Source of the DNA: Lepus europaeus
Taxonomy: Eukaryota > Chordata > Mammalia > Lagomorpha > Leporidae
Direction of reading: 5' to 3'
Length of the DNA stretch: 64,000 nucleotides
Assembly: GCF_033115175.1 (NCBI RefSeq)
Contig: NC_084847.1
Location: 51,097,612-51,161,611, forward strand
A program made the translations under genes and the position numbers. Under the pieces are notes generated by a model. The model did not search any database, was not told where the DNA came from, and saw only the letters and a program-made list of their open reading frames with translations. Below, piece by piece: positions 1 to 29,600 of this stretch (the stretch's first letter is position 1; each line of letters opens with the position of its first letter).

Positions 1-101
1 CCCCCACCTCTCCCCAGGCTGCAGCTGCGGGGCCACCCAGGGGCCCCCGGGTCAGGGATGGCTCCTGCCGACGACCCCACCCCGGCCCGGCAGCTGCTCA
101 C

Positions 102-18831
<18,730 letters not shown>

Positions 18832-19937
18832 GCACTCGGCGGGGGGCGGGGCCGGCGGGGCCGGGGCAGGGGGCGGCCGGGCCCGCGAGCTCGCCCACCC
18901 GCCGCCGGCCCGGGGAGGCGGAGGCGGGGAGCGCGGGCCGGGCCGGAGGCTCGGGGCTCGCGGCGCCGCCGCGCCGCCTCTCGGACACCGGTTGGGACAC
19001 CGGCCCCGCGCCGCGGCGGCCCGGGGAGCGCGCGGAGGGGCGGGCCGAGGCGGGGCCTCCGAGCTGCGGCACGGGGCGGGGCCGCCGGCTGGCCGCAGAA
19101 CTGCCCTGCGCGGCCCCGCCCCTTGGCGGAGGCCCCGCCCCCTGCGGCCCGGCGGCGGCGCTGAGAGCCTGCGCGGCCCCGCCCCCCGCGGCAGCCCCGC
19201 CCCCCGACGGCGGCCGCGCCCCGCCCCGCCCTGCCTGCCCTTTCATTCATCCCGGGCCGGCGACAGCTGTCGCTGGACGCGGCGAGGCTGCGCAGCGGGT
19301 CGGGGCTGCACGTCCCCAGATGGGGCAGCCCGGGGAAGGGAGGGCGTAGACGCCCAGAGAAGGGGCCGCGGTGTCCCCACAAGGAGCCCCTCTGTTGCAA
19401 GCCAGCTGGAGGCCGGGAGCGCAGAGCTGAGCTGGGGGAGGCCTGGGAGACACGCGCGCGCTGACCCCATGCGCTCTGGAAGGCAATGGCCCCGGGTGGC
19501 AGGTCCTTCCAGGCTGCCCAGGGCGTCCGGACAGTGGACAACACCGTCTCCCCTCGTCCCTCCTCCCGCTTGGTCCTCATTGCCCAGGAAGCTGTGAGCC
19601 ACCAGCCCCAGGGCGCCCAGCCGACAAGAGGCAGAACTAGGCCAGGCCCCGGCTCCACCCTGCCGCTGTAGGCAGGGCCTCAGGGCAGTGTGGACATCAC
19701 CCCGGATGTAAAACCATGGCCTGCGCAGGCAAGAAAATATCGACGTCTTGATTTCGGATACGATAGAGGCGAGACTTTTTTAGTGCTGATACTGAGTGGA
19801 TGCTGGGTCTGTTGGTCGGGTGGCGCTGGGGTCTCTTAACGTCCCAAAGGGGCTGCACATGAACATTTCACTCGTTTGTTGCTTTTGCACAGATGCTTCA
19901 GAAAGTTGGTGGGAAATAGAGTTCAAACGTATGTTTA

Positions 19938-20264
19938 GGGACTGGTGCTGTGGCATAGTGGGTAAAGCCATGACCTGCAGTGCCGGCATCCCACAAGGGC
20001 ACCAGTTCAAGTCCTGGCCGCTTCACTTCTGATCCAGCTCCCTGCTAATGTGCCTGGGAAAGCAACAGAGGATGGCCCAAGTCCTTGGGCCCCTGCTCTC
20101 CACGTGGGAGACTCAGAAAAAGCTCCTGGCTCTGGCTTCAGCCTGGCCCAGCCCTGGCCGTTGTGGCCATTTAGGGAGTGAACCAGCATTGGCAGATTAA
20201 AGATCTCTCTGTCTCTGTTTCTCCCTCTCTCTCTGTAACTCTGCCTTTCAAATAAATAAATTAA
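19938..20264 (+). mobile_element. Lagomorph C-repeat SINE
   Basis: Forward copy: GGGACTGGTGCTGTGGCATA head, body phrases and AAATAAATAAATTAAT tail. It abuts the next SINE head to tail. Confidence 0.9.
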
Positions 20265-20266
20265 TA

Positions 20267-20632
20267 GCCGGCCCCGTGGCTCAAAAGGCTAATCCTCCGC
20301 CTTGTGGCGCCGGCACACCGGGTTCTAGTCCTGGTCGGGGCACTGGATTCTGTCCCGGTTGCCCCTCTTCCAGGCCAGCTCTCTGCTGTGGCCAGGGAGG
20401 GCAGTGGAGGATGGCCCAAGTGCTTGGGCCCTGCACCCGCATGGGAGACCAGGAGAAGCACCTGGCTCCTGCCATCGGATCAGCGCGGTGTGCCGGCCAC
20501 AGCGCGCCGGCCGCGGCGGCCATTGGAGGGTGAACCAACGGCAAAAAGGAAGACCTTTTGCTCTGTCTCTCTCTCTCACTGTCCACTCTGCCTGTCAAAA
20601 ATAAATAAATAAATAAATAAATAAATATAGTT
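20267..20632 (+). mobile_element. C-repeat SINE, second subfamily
   Basis: Head reads GCCGGCCCCGTGGCTCAAAA and then GGCTAATCCTCCGCCTTG. This differs from the commoner subfamily in having the two-line CCGGTTGCCCCTCTTCCAGG body. Tail (AAAT)n. Confidence 0.88.
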
Positions 20633-20644
20633 TTAAAAATGTAC

Positions 20645-20774
20645 GTTTATTTTGGTGCAAAAATATCTTGAAATCTGGGCATATAAAAGGAGCTTCAACA
20701 AATTCATAGAAAATGTGTATGGTGAAAAACACTGTGCATGAATTTCAACATCTTTTTTTTGCATCAAAATAAAC
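20645..20774. mobile_element. Inverted-repeat element, MITE-like
   Basis: About 130 bp. Left arm gtttattttggtgcaaaaata (20645-20665) and right arm, read in reverse complement, gtttattttgatgcaaaaaaa (20754-20774) match at about 18 of 21 positions. It looks like a non-autonomous DNA transposon or hairpin repeat; the family is not recognised with certainty. Confidence 0.55.
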
Positions 20775-21104
20775 ATCTTTTAATTCCACTTCCATGACAT
20801 TTTGGAAGTCCCCTGGTGTGCACGTGTCAGGCAGGAAACAGAAGGCGAATTTGGTGGAGTAATTCCGGAGTGTTTAACAGCAGGGATGCACTGGGCTAAG
20901 ACAAGGGAGATCGGCGTGGACGGGCACAGTCGTGGGGCATCCCTGCTTCCCCGTCACCCCTCAGAGCCCCTGAGTGTGTGGTCCAAGTCCCTTCTGTCTA
21001 AATCCACACACCTGACTTTGCTCCTGGTTTCTTCTTTGTCCGTATTCCTTCCCTCCGTGGTCACCTTTGTTTAAATCGATACAGCCCCTGCTCTCCTAAG
21101 AGTG

Positions 21105-21440
21105 ATTTGTTTGAAAGGCAGAAGGAGAGCGAGAACGCGTGAGAGAAATCTTCCGTCTGCTGGTTCCTTTTCCAAACACCTGCCAAGAATCCCATCCGGG
21201 GCCAGAGCCCAGAGCCAGGAACACGATCCATGTCTGTTACTTGAGCCACCGCTGCTGCCTCCCCGGGTTTGTCTCCACAGGAAGCCGCAGGTCTTCCATC
21301 TGCTGGTTCACTCCCCAGTTGGCTGAAACGGCCTGAGCTGTGCTGATTCAAAGCCAGGAGCCAGGAGCTTCTTCCGGGTCTCCCACATGGGTGCAGGGGC
21401 CCAAGCACTTGGGCCACCTTCCACTGCTTCTTAGCCTGCT
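21105..21440 (-). mobile_element. C-repeat SINE fragments (two pieces)
   Basis: Two reverse partial copies: one starts TTTGAAAGGCAGAAGGAGAG, and a second starts near 21290 with CTTCCATCTGCTGGTTCACT. The right end is lost. Confidence 0.75.
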
Positions 21441-21819
21441 ACGCAGCAGCACCTACCCCTCTCCCAGTCATTCTTCTTGCTGTGTTTGTGACTTTGATAA
21501 CTGTCGCAACCTCATCAACGAGCAGTGATACAACGTGTGTTATTTTGCTTTGTCACCTAAGTCCCTTCATGTTGTGGCAAGGGACAGGATTTCTTTCTGG
21601 CCCATCCCTTCAGCCACGTGGGCTGCTCGTACCTCCGGGCTATGGTGAATTCCACTGTGTGCAAATCTGTCTGAGATGGCTTTCAGTTCTTCTGGACTTA
21701 CGCTAAGAAGTGAGGTTGCGACATCACGTGCTGGCTCTATTTTTAATTCGTGGGCAACTGCCCTGATGTCTTCTGTAGCGGTGGTGTCATTTTACCTCCC
21801 TGCCATCAATGCGAGGATT

Positions 21820-22153
21820 TTTTTTTTTTTTTTTTTTTGGACAGACAGAGCTAGACAGTGAGAGAGAGAGAGAGAGAGGTCTTCCTTTTTGCCATTGGTT
21901 CACCCTCCAATGGCCGCTGCGGCCGGCGCATCACGCTGATCTGAAGCCAGGAGCCAGGTGCTTCTCCCGGTCTCCCATGCGGGTGCAGGGCCCAAGGACT
22001 TGGGCAATCCTCCACTGCCTTCCCGGGCTTTAGCAGAGAGCTGGACTGGAAGAGGGGCAGCTGGGACAGAATCCAGTGCCCCAACCGGGACTAGAACCTG
22101 GTGTGTCAGCGCCGCAAGGCGGAGGATTAGCCTGTTAAGCCACGGCGCCGGCC
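21820..22153 (-). mobile_element. C-repeat SINE (second subfamily) in L1
   Basis: Reverse copy with poly-T head. It is flanked by a perfect 14-bp target duplication TCAATGCGAGGATT at 21806-21819 and 22154-22167. Confidence 0.93.
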
Positions 22154-22224
22154 TCAATGCGAGGATTCTAATCTTTCTTTCTTCCTTCCTTCCTTTCTTT
22201 CTTTCTTTTCTTCTTCTTCTTTTT

Positions 22225-22545
22225 TTCTTGACAGGCAGAGTTAGACAGTGAGAGAGAGAGACAGAGAGAAAGGTCTTCTTTCCGTTGGTTCACCCCCCAA
22301 TGGCTGTTACAGTTGGTGCTGCGCCAATCCGAAGCCAGGAGCCAGGTGCTTCTCCTGGTCTCCCATGCGGGTGCAGGGCCCGAGCACTTGGGCCATCCTC
22401 CACTGCACTCCCGGGCCACAGCAGAGAGCTGGACTGGAAGAGGGGCAACCAGGACGGAATCCGGCGCCCCGACCGGGACTAGAACCCGGTGTGCCGGCGC
22501 CGCAAGGCGGAGGATTAGCCTAGTGAGCCACAGCGCTGGTCTCCT
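22225..22545 (-). mobile_element. C-repeat SINE (second subfamily) in L1
   Basis: Reverse copy preceded by a TTTC/TTCC-expanded tail (22170-22225). It ends with the complement of the GGCTAATCCTCCGCCTTG head. Confidence 0.9.
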
Positions 22546-22867
22546 GTTTGCTTTTAGAAGTTGTGCAGTTTGGGGTCTCAGTTTCGATCTTTATTCTGAC
22601 TCCATCTTTGCATGTGGCGTAAGAGAGGACCCAGTTTCACCCTTCTGTGCGCGGCTACCCAATTTTTCCAACGCGGCGACAAGACTGTCCTTTCCCCACC
22701 GAGCATCCTTGACCACCTTCTTAAAGGTCCCTTAACCACAGATGCTGGGCTCCTCCTCCTGCCGCCTCGGTCTGTCTGCTTGCCTGCCAACACCACGCTG
22801 CTTGCATGACCGAAGCTTTGCAGCAAGACCTGAAATCAGGAAGTGTCAGTCCCCCCTTTGTTCTTCC

Positions 22868-22903
22868 TTTAAAGACTTATTGGTTCATTTGAAAGGTAGA
22901 GTT

Positions 22904-22938
<35 letters not shown>

Positions 22939-23168
22939 CTCTATCCACTGGTTCAGTCCCCAAATGGCCACAACAGCCAGGGGCTGGGCCAGACCAAAAC
23001 CAGGAGCCAGGAACTCCTTCCGGGTCTCCCATGTGGGTGGCAGGGGCCCAAGCCCTTGACCGAGATCTGCTGTCTTCCCAAGCGCGTTAGGAGGGAGCTG
23101 CGTGGGAAGCCGAGCAGCTGGGACTCGAATGGAGACTGACAGCAGCCCACTCACTGTGCCCCTGACTC
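22868..23168 (-). mobile_element. C-repeat SINE in L1
   Basis: Reverse copy with (GA)n at 22907-22936, followed by CCACTGGTTCAGTCCCCAAA. The right end is diverged. Confidence 0.8.
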
Positions 23169-23417
23169 TTACCTCCGCCTTCCAATGTGAATCTCTCTTT
23201 TCTTCCCCTACCTGTTTGTTCTGGCCAGGACTTCCAGTACTGTGTTGAATAGAAGCAGTGCAAGTGGGCATCCCTGTCTTAATCCAGATTGGCGAGGAAA
23301 AACTTCCGATTTTCTCTGATGTCAGCTCTGGGCTTTGCATATATGGCCCTCGTTGTGTGTGTGTGGGGGGGTGTTGCAGGAGTGTGCTTCTGCCCCTAGT
23401 CTGGTGAGTGTTTTTAT

Positions 23418-23442
23418 TTATTTTTTTTTTGACAGGCAGAGC

Positions 23443-23475
<33 letters not shown>

Positions 23476-23744
23476 GTCTTCCTTCCGTTGGTTCACCCCT
23501 CAAATGGCTGCTACGGCTGGCGCTGTGCCAATCCGAAGCCAGGAGCCAGGTGCTTCCTCCTGGTCTCCCATGCGGGTGCAGGGCCCAAGCACTTGGGCCA
23601 TCCTCCACTGCACTCCCTGGCCACAGCAGAGAGCTGGCCTGGAAGAGGAGCAACCGGGACAGAATCCGGCGCCCCGACCGGGACTAGAACCCGCGGTGCC
23701 AGCGCCGCAGGCGGAGGATTAGCCTAGTGAGCTGCAGTGCCGGC
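23418..23744 (-). mobile_element. C-repeat SINE (second subfamily) in L1
   Basis: Reverse copy flanked by a perfect 17-bp target duplication CTGGTGAGTGTTTTTAT at 23401-23417 and 23745-23761. Confidence 0.94.
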
Positions 23745-24734
23745 CTGGTGAGTGTTTTTATCATGACACAGGGCCGGAGCTTGTCAACTGCGTTCTCTCT
23801 ACCGTAAGGTTTTGGTCTTATGTCCTCTTCATCCGGGTAATTCCACGATCGAGTGTGCTGAACCATGGTTGCATTCCAGGAATCAGTCCCTCTCGGGGTG
23901 TATAATCCTTTTTCCTATGCTACTGAATTGGCTTTTGCTGGGATCTCGTGGAGGTGTTTTGCACCCAGCGCTCCTCAGGGAGACGCGAGTGCAGTTTTCC
24001 TGCGGCCTCGTCTGGTTTTGGTCTTTGGTAAGGCTGGCCTCCGGAATGAGGTTGGAGGTGTTTCCTCCTCCACGGTTTTCTGGGTGGGCTGCGGGAGGAC
24101 TGGTGTTAATTCTTTACGTGTTTGGCAGGAATTCTCCGGGGGAGCCATCTGGTCCTGGGCTTTTCTTTCTTGGGAGAGTTTTTATGACGGATTCAACTCC
24201 TTACTCAGTATTGATCTGTTCAGCCGCCCCGGTGCCTGCTCCGTGAGTCAGTCTTGGTAGGTTGTGTGTTTCTAGGAATTTGCTTCTTTGATCTAGATTT
24301 TCCAGGTATTCTCAGCTCTGCCCCTCTCCGGCCAGGCCCCCTGACCTCTCCCCCGACCCACTCTTGGCCTGAGTCACCTCCCCCTTCTTTTTGTCCCCCC
24401 CCCAACTCCCTCAGGCACCGCAGGCTCCTGGGACACCTGACACCCCAAGAAGCCTCCCTCCCCACCCCATCCCTGGCCACACACTTTAGATTTCTCCATG
24501 TGCCTGCTGGCTGTTGGGGTCTGAGCCTCGTGGGACCCAGGAGCAGGCTGGATGTTGTGGGGAGGAAAACCCAGCACCTGGTTCTGGGATCATGGTCTGG
24601 GGTGGTGGTGGTGGGGGCTGGGCCTAGTGGATTTCTGCTCTCAAGTGAAGGGGGCGGGGCCCTGGGACTTGGTGCTTCTAGGTGTGACCTCAGCACAGGC
24701 CCCATTTCCTACCCTGTAGAAAGAATCGAGGGTG

Positions 24735-25066
24735 CTGGTGTTGTGGTACAGGGGGTCAGGTCACCATCTGCAACACCTGTATCCTCTCCCCTCCCCAGAG
24801 TGCTGGGTTCAAGTCCCGGCTGCTCTGTTTCTGATCCAGCTCCCTGCTACTGATCCAGCTCCTGAGAGGCCACTGATGATGGCTCAAGTGTCTGGGTCCC
24901 TGCCACCCATGTGGGAGACCCAGGTGAAGTTCCAGGCTCCTGGTTTTGGCCTGGCCCAGCTCTGATGGTTGTGGGCATTTGGGGAGTGAACCAGCAGATG
25001 GAAGAGTTCTCTCTCTCACTCTCTCTCTCTCTGCCCTTGAAGTAGAAGAAAATAAACAAACATTAA
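24735..25066 (+). mobile_element. Diverged C-repeat SINE
   Basis: Forward copy. GGTTCAAGTCCCGGCTGCTC and the TGGAAGAGTTCTCTCTCTC module are present, with a short internal duplication (ATCCAGCTCC twice). Confidence 0.75.
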
Positions 25067-25464
25067 AAGAAAGAGAAGTGGGTGTGGGTGTGGGTGTGGG
25101 AAGAACTGGGCTGCCCTTGACCATTGGCCGTGTTCTCGGCGGGTGGTTCTTCAAGGCCAAGGCTGTGGTCCTGGTGGAAGGGTCGTTTCTGACCATGCCG
25201 GCTGCACCCTGGGTCCTGAGGCTGCCCACGGGCACCACGCTCAGGGCCTTGGGCCCAGGGGAAGGTGCCGTGCAGCGAGCCAGGCCCGCTTCCTCTCGCA
25301 GGTGCTTTCGTTGCTAAAGGATGAGCCGAGCCACGAACCACCAGGAGGCGGCCGGCTGCAGGTGCTTAGGGTCAGCGTGGGTTCTGCTCTCCACCCAGGC
25401 CAGGAGTGAAGGCAGACAGCAAAGCACGAAAGAGACCACAGCCATTTCCTTTCAAAGGTTTTCC

Positions 25465-25470
25465 TTTATT
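25465..25470 (-). terminator. ELN: ELN distal poly(A) signal
   Basis: AATAAA on the minus strand in the context GCTAATAAAGG. Cleavage is expected about 10-30 nt further left, near 25440-25455. Confidence 0.88.
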
Positions 25471-25693
25471 AGCTTTTCCGAAGCAGTTAATTCTCTTCTT
25501 ATTTAGAAAAAAAAAAGAGTATGTTTCTTCCAGAGTTATACCACAGTGATTAAAATGAGTTTTTTTCTCCTAGGAATATAGTTCCCCAGATTTAAAAAAA
25601 AAAAAAAATTGCAATGAACTACAAAAATAAAACCCAAAGAGGACTTTGACAATCAAACATCATCCCCAAATATCCAGGACAAAAAATAAAATA

Positions 25694-25699
25694 TTTATT
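25694..25699 (-). terminator. ELN: ELN proximal poly(A) signal
   Basis: AATAAA on the minus strand within CAATAAATATTTTATT, 229 bp before the distal signal. It could give a shorter mRNA. Confidence 0.7.
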
Positions 25700-26616
25700 G
25701 TTCTATCACAGCGAGACACAAAGAGACAGGTGGGGCGGGGGCAGGGCATGCTGGGAGTACAGTGGCTCGAGCGAGGGACCGGGCATACAGTACTGCGTGT
25801 GGGAGACCCAGGTCGGGGGAGACTCCAGCCGCCCCAGGCGCACCGCCCCGCGCACTCTGGGCTGCCTTGATGGGGTAGCCAGGTTGGGGGTGGGTGTGCC
25901 CAGCCAGCTAGTGGCAATGGGCACCCAACTGGGGACAAGGACGGATGGACAGACCGATGGACGGATGGATGGACGGATGGATGGTTCCACGAGAGCAAGG
26001 GAGCTGTTCCCCAGCTCTTCTAACCCAAAGGTGACCCGGATGTGGGATCAGCCATTGGTGGTGTGGTGGGGAGTGGTGGGTGGGGGGAGACAGGGATGGC
26101 ATGGCCGAATCCAGCTTTGAGGCTTAAGGTGAATGGGAACCAACTGGACCACAGCCAGGGTGGACCCTGGTGGGCAGGGGGAGGCGGGGCTGCCCAGGGA
26201 GTGTCGGCACCATCTTCAGAGGAGCCCCAGCGTTGGGGTCCCCCCTCGGGGGGCTGCCCTTCCCTCCTCCCTCCCCCCCAAAATGATGAAAGCACCAGCG
26301 CATACATAGCACCATGTTCCCCTGGAGATGGACACTGTGTGGAGAGGGAGCTCCTGGGTGGGAAGGGGCTAGGGCCGGGGGGCTGAGCCCACCCACCTGC
26401 CCGCCCCTGGCCTCTGAAGTAGGCGGTGGGGGGGAGCTTCCACGCTCCGTTCCCATGCCCTGTGGGTTCCCAAGGCCGCCCAGCCGGCCCTGCCCGGCCC
26501 CTCCCGGGGTTGGGGATGAGGAGGGGGTTTGGGGAAGGGGTCACAAAGGGTTTACATTCTCCACCAAGCAGTAGCACCAACGTTGATGAGGTCGCAAGTC
26601 AGGGGTCCCGGGAGGC

Positions 26617-26660
26617 TCACTTCCTCTTCCGGCCACAAGATTTCCCCAGGCAAGCCCCAC
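26617..26660 (-). CDS. ELN: ELN exon 36 (C-terminus)
   Basis: 44 coding nt, [14 protein letters not shown] then TGA. Cys785 and Cys790 form the intramolecular disulphide, and RKRK is the basic tail that binds microfibrils and integrins in other species. Ser789 matches bovine and mouse; human has Ala. Confidence 0.97.
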
Positions 26661-29600
26661 CTGGGAGGGAGGGTGGGAGCAGGGCCTCAGATTTCCAGGA
26701 TGGAGGGGGGAGGCTCAGAGGCTGGGGAGGGACCCAGCCTGGACAAGGGACCCCCCCCTCCCCGCCCTCAAACTCTGAGTTCACTGCTTCTGGGAGCCCT
26801 GCAGGGAGGGGCCCAGGGCAGTGCCCATCCCCCACCCAGGAAGTAGGGCAAGTTGGGGGTGGTGACAGTGTCTGCAGGGGTGGCCCCCTTAGGGAGAAGG
26901 GTGAGCCGGCACCAGTCAGGGAAACCGAGGCCCAGAGAGAGGGAGAGAGGCTCTTAGCCACATAGCCAGTGGTCTAGGCAGGACTCGAACCCAGGATTCC
27001 TGGCGCTTCCTAGGCAGGCACTTGTTCAAGCCAGCCTCCGGGAAGGAAGTGTGGCTCGCTACCGCCACCTGGTGGCAACGAGCTGATGAGTGGGGCATCT
27101 AGCGGCTGAAGCCCAGCCTGGGTGGTTGGAAAGCCCCGCCCTGAGACCACAGGCGTGGTGCCAGGCCCCTGCCCTCCCCACCCCCGGCCTTAGCTGTCTC
27201 GTAAGTGGGGTCCTGAGCAACCACAGGGGAGGAGCTGCAGCCTATTTGGGAAGGCCGGGGGTAGGGTCTGCATCTCCTTGCCCAGCCCCATCAGCTTGCT
27301 CTGGCTCCATCCCATCCTTCCTCCCCCCCGCCCCGCCCCTCCTCTTTCCCAGGCCACTCCCTGCAGGTGGGGGTGGGCAGTAAGCAGGAGAAGGGACTTG
27401 GATGGGGCCTGGGGTGAACCAGGAGGGGCCTGCACCTGCTCTTTGCTCTGAGTGACTGTGCTGGGGCATCCAGCTCTCCACAATTTCCCTACTCCCTCCC
27501 AGGTAGGGGGCCCTATCCCCACGCCTCGCCTCTGCCTCTTCCAGGGGCTCGGACTCAACTCACCTTGATATCCAAGTGCTCCTAGGGCCCCTCCGTAAGG
27601 CTTGGGGGGTTTGCCTGTGGAGGGGAGGGCAGCCATGGGCAGAGGCCCTCCCACTGTGGTTCAGACCCCACGCACTGGCTGGTCTCAGCCTGGCCCATCT
27701 GGGCATACCCTCCCCTGCCTGCCCCCCGCCCACCCGCTTGTCCTGATGGCTCATCTTTTCATGGTTCACGGCCATTTGCAAGGTCAGTCTCTCCAGGCAG
27801 ATTCCAAGCCCCGGGTGCCCAGGTCTGTCCTGCTCTCAGTGCCTCCTGAAGAGCCAGGCTGGGAGCCCCAGGAATCAGGGTCCAGGACCCCTGGCCCCAT
27901 ACCCCAGGGTTGAACGTCCAGCCCCAACAGTTCCCCCCGGGGCTCCATCCAGGACCAGCCCACAGCCACCACCCATGGCCAAGGCCACAGCCACGGCCAT
28001 GCTCCCCTGCCCCTCCGAGCCTGGGATGCCTTCTTATTTCACACTCACCACCGACTCCCAGGCCCCCGGCACCGCCACCTGCAAGGCAAGGGGAGAGGCT
28101 GTGAGCGCGCGCCCCCACTCCCCGGTCCACCAAGCCCCCCAGTAGGCATGGACCCAGCCCCAAGCCAGGGTGAGCTGCTACTATTTAGAGTCCTTAGCTC
28201 AATGTGTGACATTGGAGCAGCCCCTGGTCCCCCCCCCCCCCGCCCCCCTGATCCATGTCTACCTCCTGGGGAACTGTGTGACAAAGCTACCTGTCCCCTG
28301 GGAGCCTTAAGGAACATGAAATGAGTCTCAGACCCTGAGGCCGTGGGCCCCACCCCTGGGTGCTGGCTCAGCCGTTCTGAGCAGGAGATGAGGAGGGGGT
28401 GGAGGAAGGAGAGGCCAGGGCTGAGGTCAGGGCCAGGGGCAGCGAGCCTGGGCGTACCTGGAAAAATGGGAGACAGTCCGAAGCCAGGGCGCGCTGCGAC
28501 TCCTGTGGGGGAGGGGAGCCAGTGGAGTGGGGACCAGGCCTCCCGCTGGCCCCATCACCCCCCGCCGCCGGCCCCAGCACTGTCCTCTCTGAGCCTCTGT
28601 CTGGACTCCAGCCCCCAACTGGGCTCAGGGCATCTTGCTTCCTCTCCCTTTTAATTCGAGAGGCAGACAGACAGAGAGCTCCTACTTGGGTCACTCTCAC
28701 TCCCCAAATGCCTACAACAGCCAGCGCTGCACCCAGTTGAAGCTAGGAGCCGGGAACTCCATCCGGGTCTCCCACATGGGCCGCAGGGACCCAAGCACTT
28801 GGGCTGTTACCTGCTACCTCCCAGGGTCTGCACCTGTAGGAAGCTGGCATTGGGAACAGAGCCGGGATTTGAACCCAGGCGCTCCGATACGGGCAGTGCG
28901 GGCGTTCCGACCGCTAGGTCGAATGCTTTCTTAACAAAGTTTGTCAGCACCTAGCACCGGGCGACCTGTGTAGCCTCAGACTGAGCTCGGCCTGGCCCGG
29001 CCCCAACCCTGGCGCCTCCTGAGGGCTGCAAAGTGGAGTCGGCCCCTACCTCCTGGGAATGGCCTGGTGACTCCAAGGACGCCTCCAAGGCCAGCAGCAC
29101 CTGGAGAGAGGCCAGATGGTGATCAGGACAAGGCCCAGTGGAAGGGCGCTGACATCCCCTCTGGGTTTGGGGTCAGAGACATCCGGGGCACCGCGGGGGC
29201 GGGAGGGGGTGGGGGTTCACTCACCGTATTTGGCCGCCTTAGCAGCTGCAGCTGGGGACACACCTGGAGAAAGGGACACAGAGGCACTGAGGAGTGTCCC
29301 CTGGTGCCCAGAGCCAGGCCCTGGCTTCTCCCCTACCCACCTCGCGCCAGCTGCCCCGCTAAGTCGTGCTGGCCCCACCCCGCCACGCCTTCATCCACTC
29401 ATCTCTCTAAGAGTCTTTATGGAGCCCTACTGTGTGTCTGCTCTCGGGGTGCACACGGAGCTGGGTGAGGTAGGGAGGGGGCCTGGCTTTAGGTCAGGCG
29501 AGCACTCGAGGGAGAGGGGGCGGAGTCAGTGCGTGGCCTGCCTCCATGGTGGAGATGTTGAGAGATTTATTTACTCTCCTTTTCTGGACAAGGGGCCTAA

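Larger units (their letters stand above)
21466..24310 (-). mobile_element. Old L1 LINE on minus strand, split by SINEs
   Basis: Segments 21466-21815, 22546-22868, 23170-23425 and 23745-24310 read as the reverse complement of L1. Diagnostic phrases include GACTTCCAGTACTGTGTTGA (23229) and GCCATCTGGTCCTGGGCTTT (24144). The order runs ORF2 to 3' end from right to left, consistent with a single minus-strand copy. The reading frame is destroyed. Confidence 0.8.
25440..26616 (-). other. ELN: ELN 3' untranslated region
   Basis: About 1.18 kb between the TGA (26617-26619) and the distal poly(A) signal. It includes a GGAC/GGAT repeat (25939-25985) and an AT-rich distal end that closely resembles the human 3' end as I remember it. 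Confidence 0.88.

Noticed and set aside
23812-24260. + strand frames of 131-144 codons
   Set aside because: They are antisense to decayed L1 ORF2 sequence.
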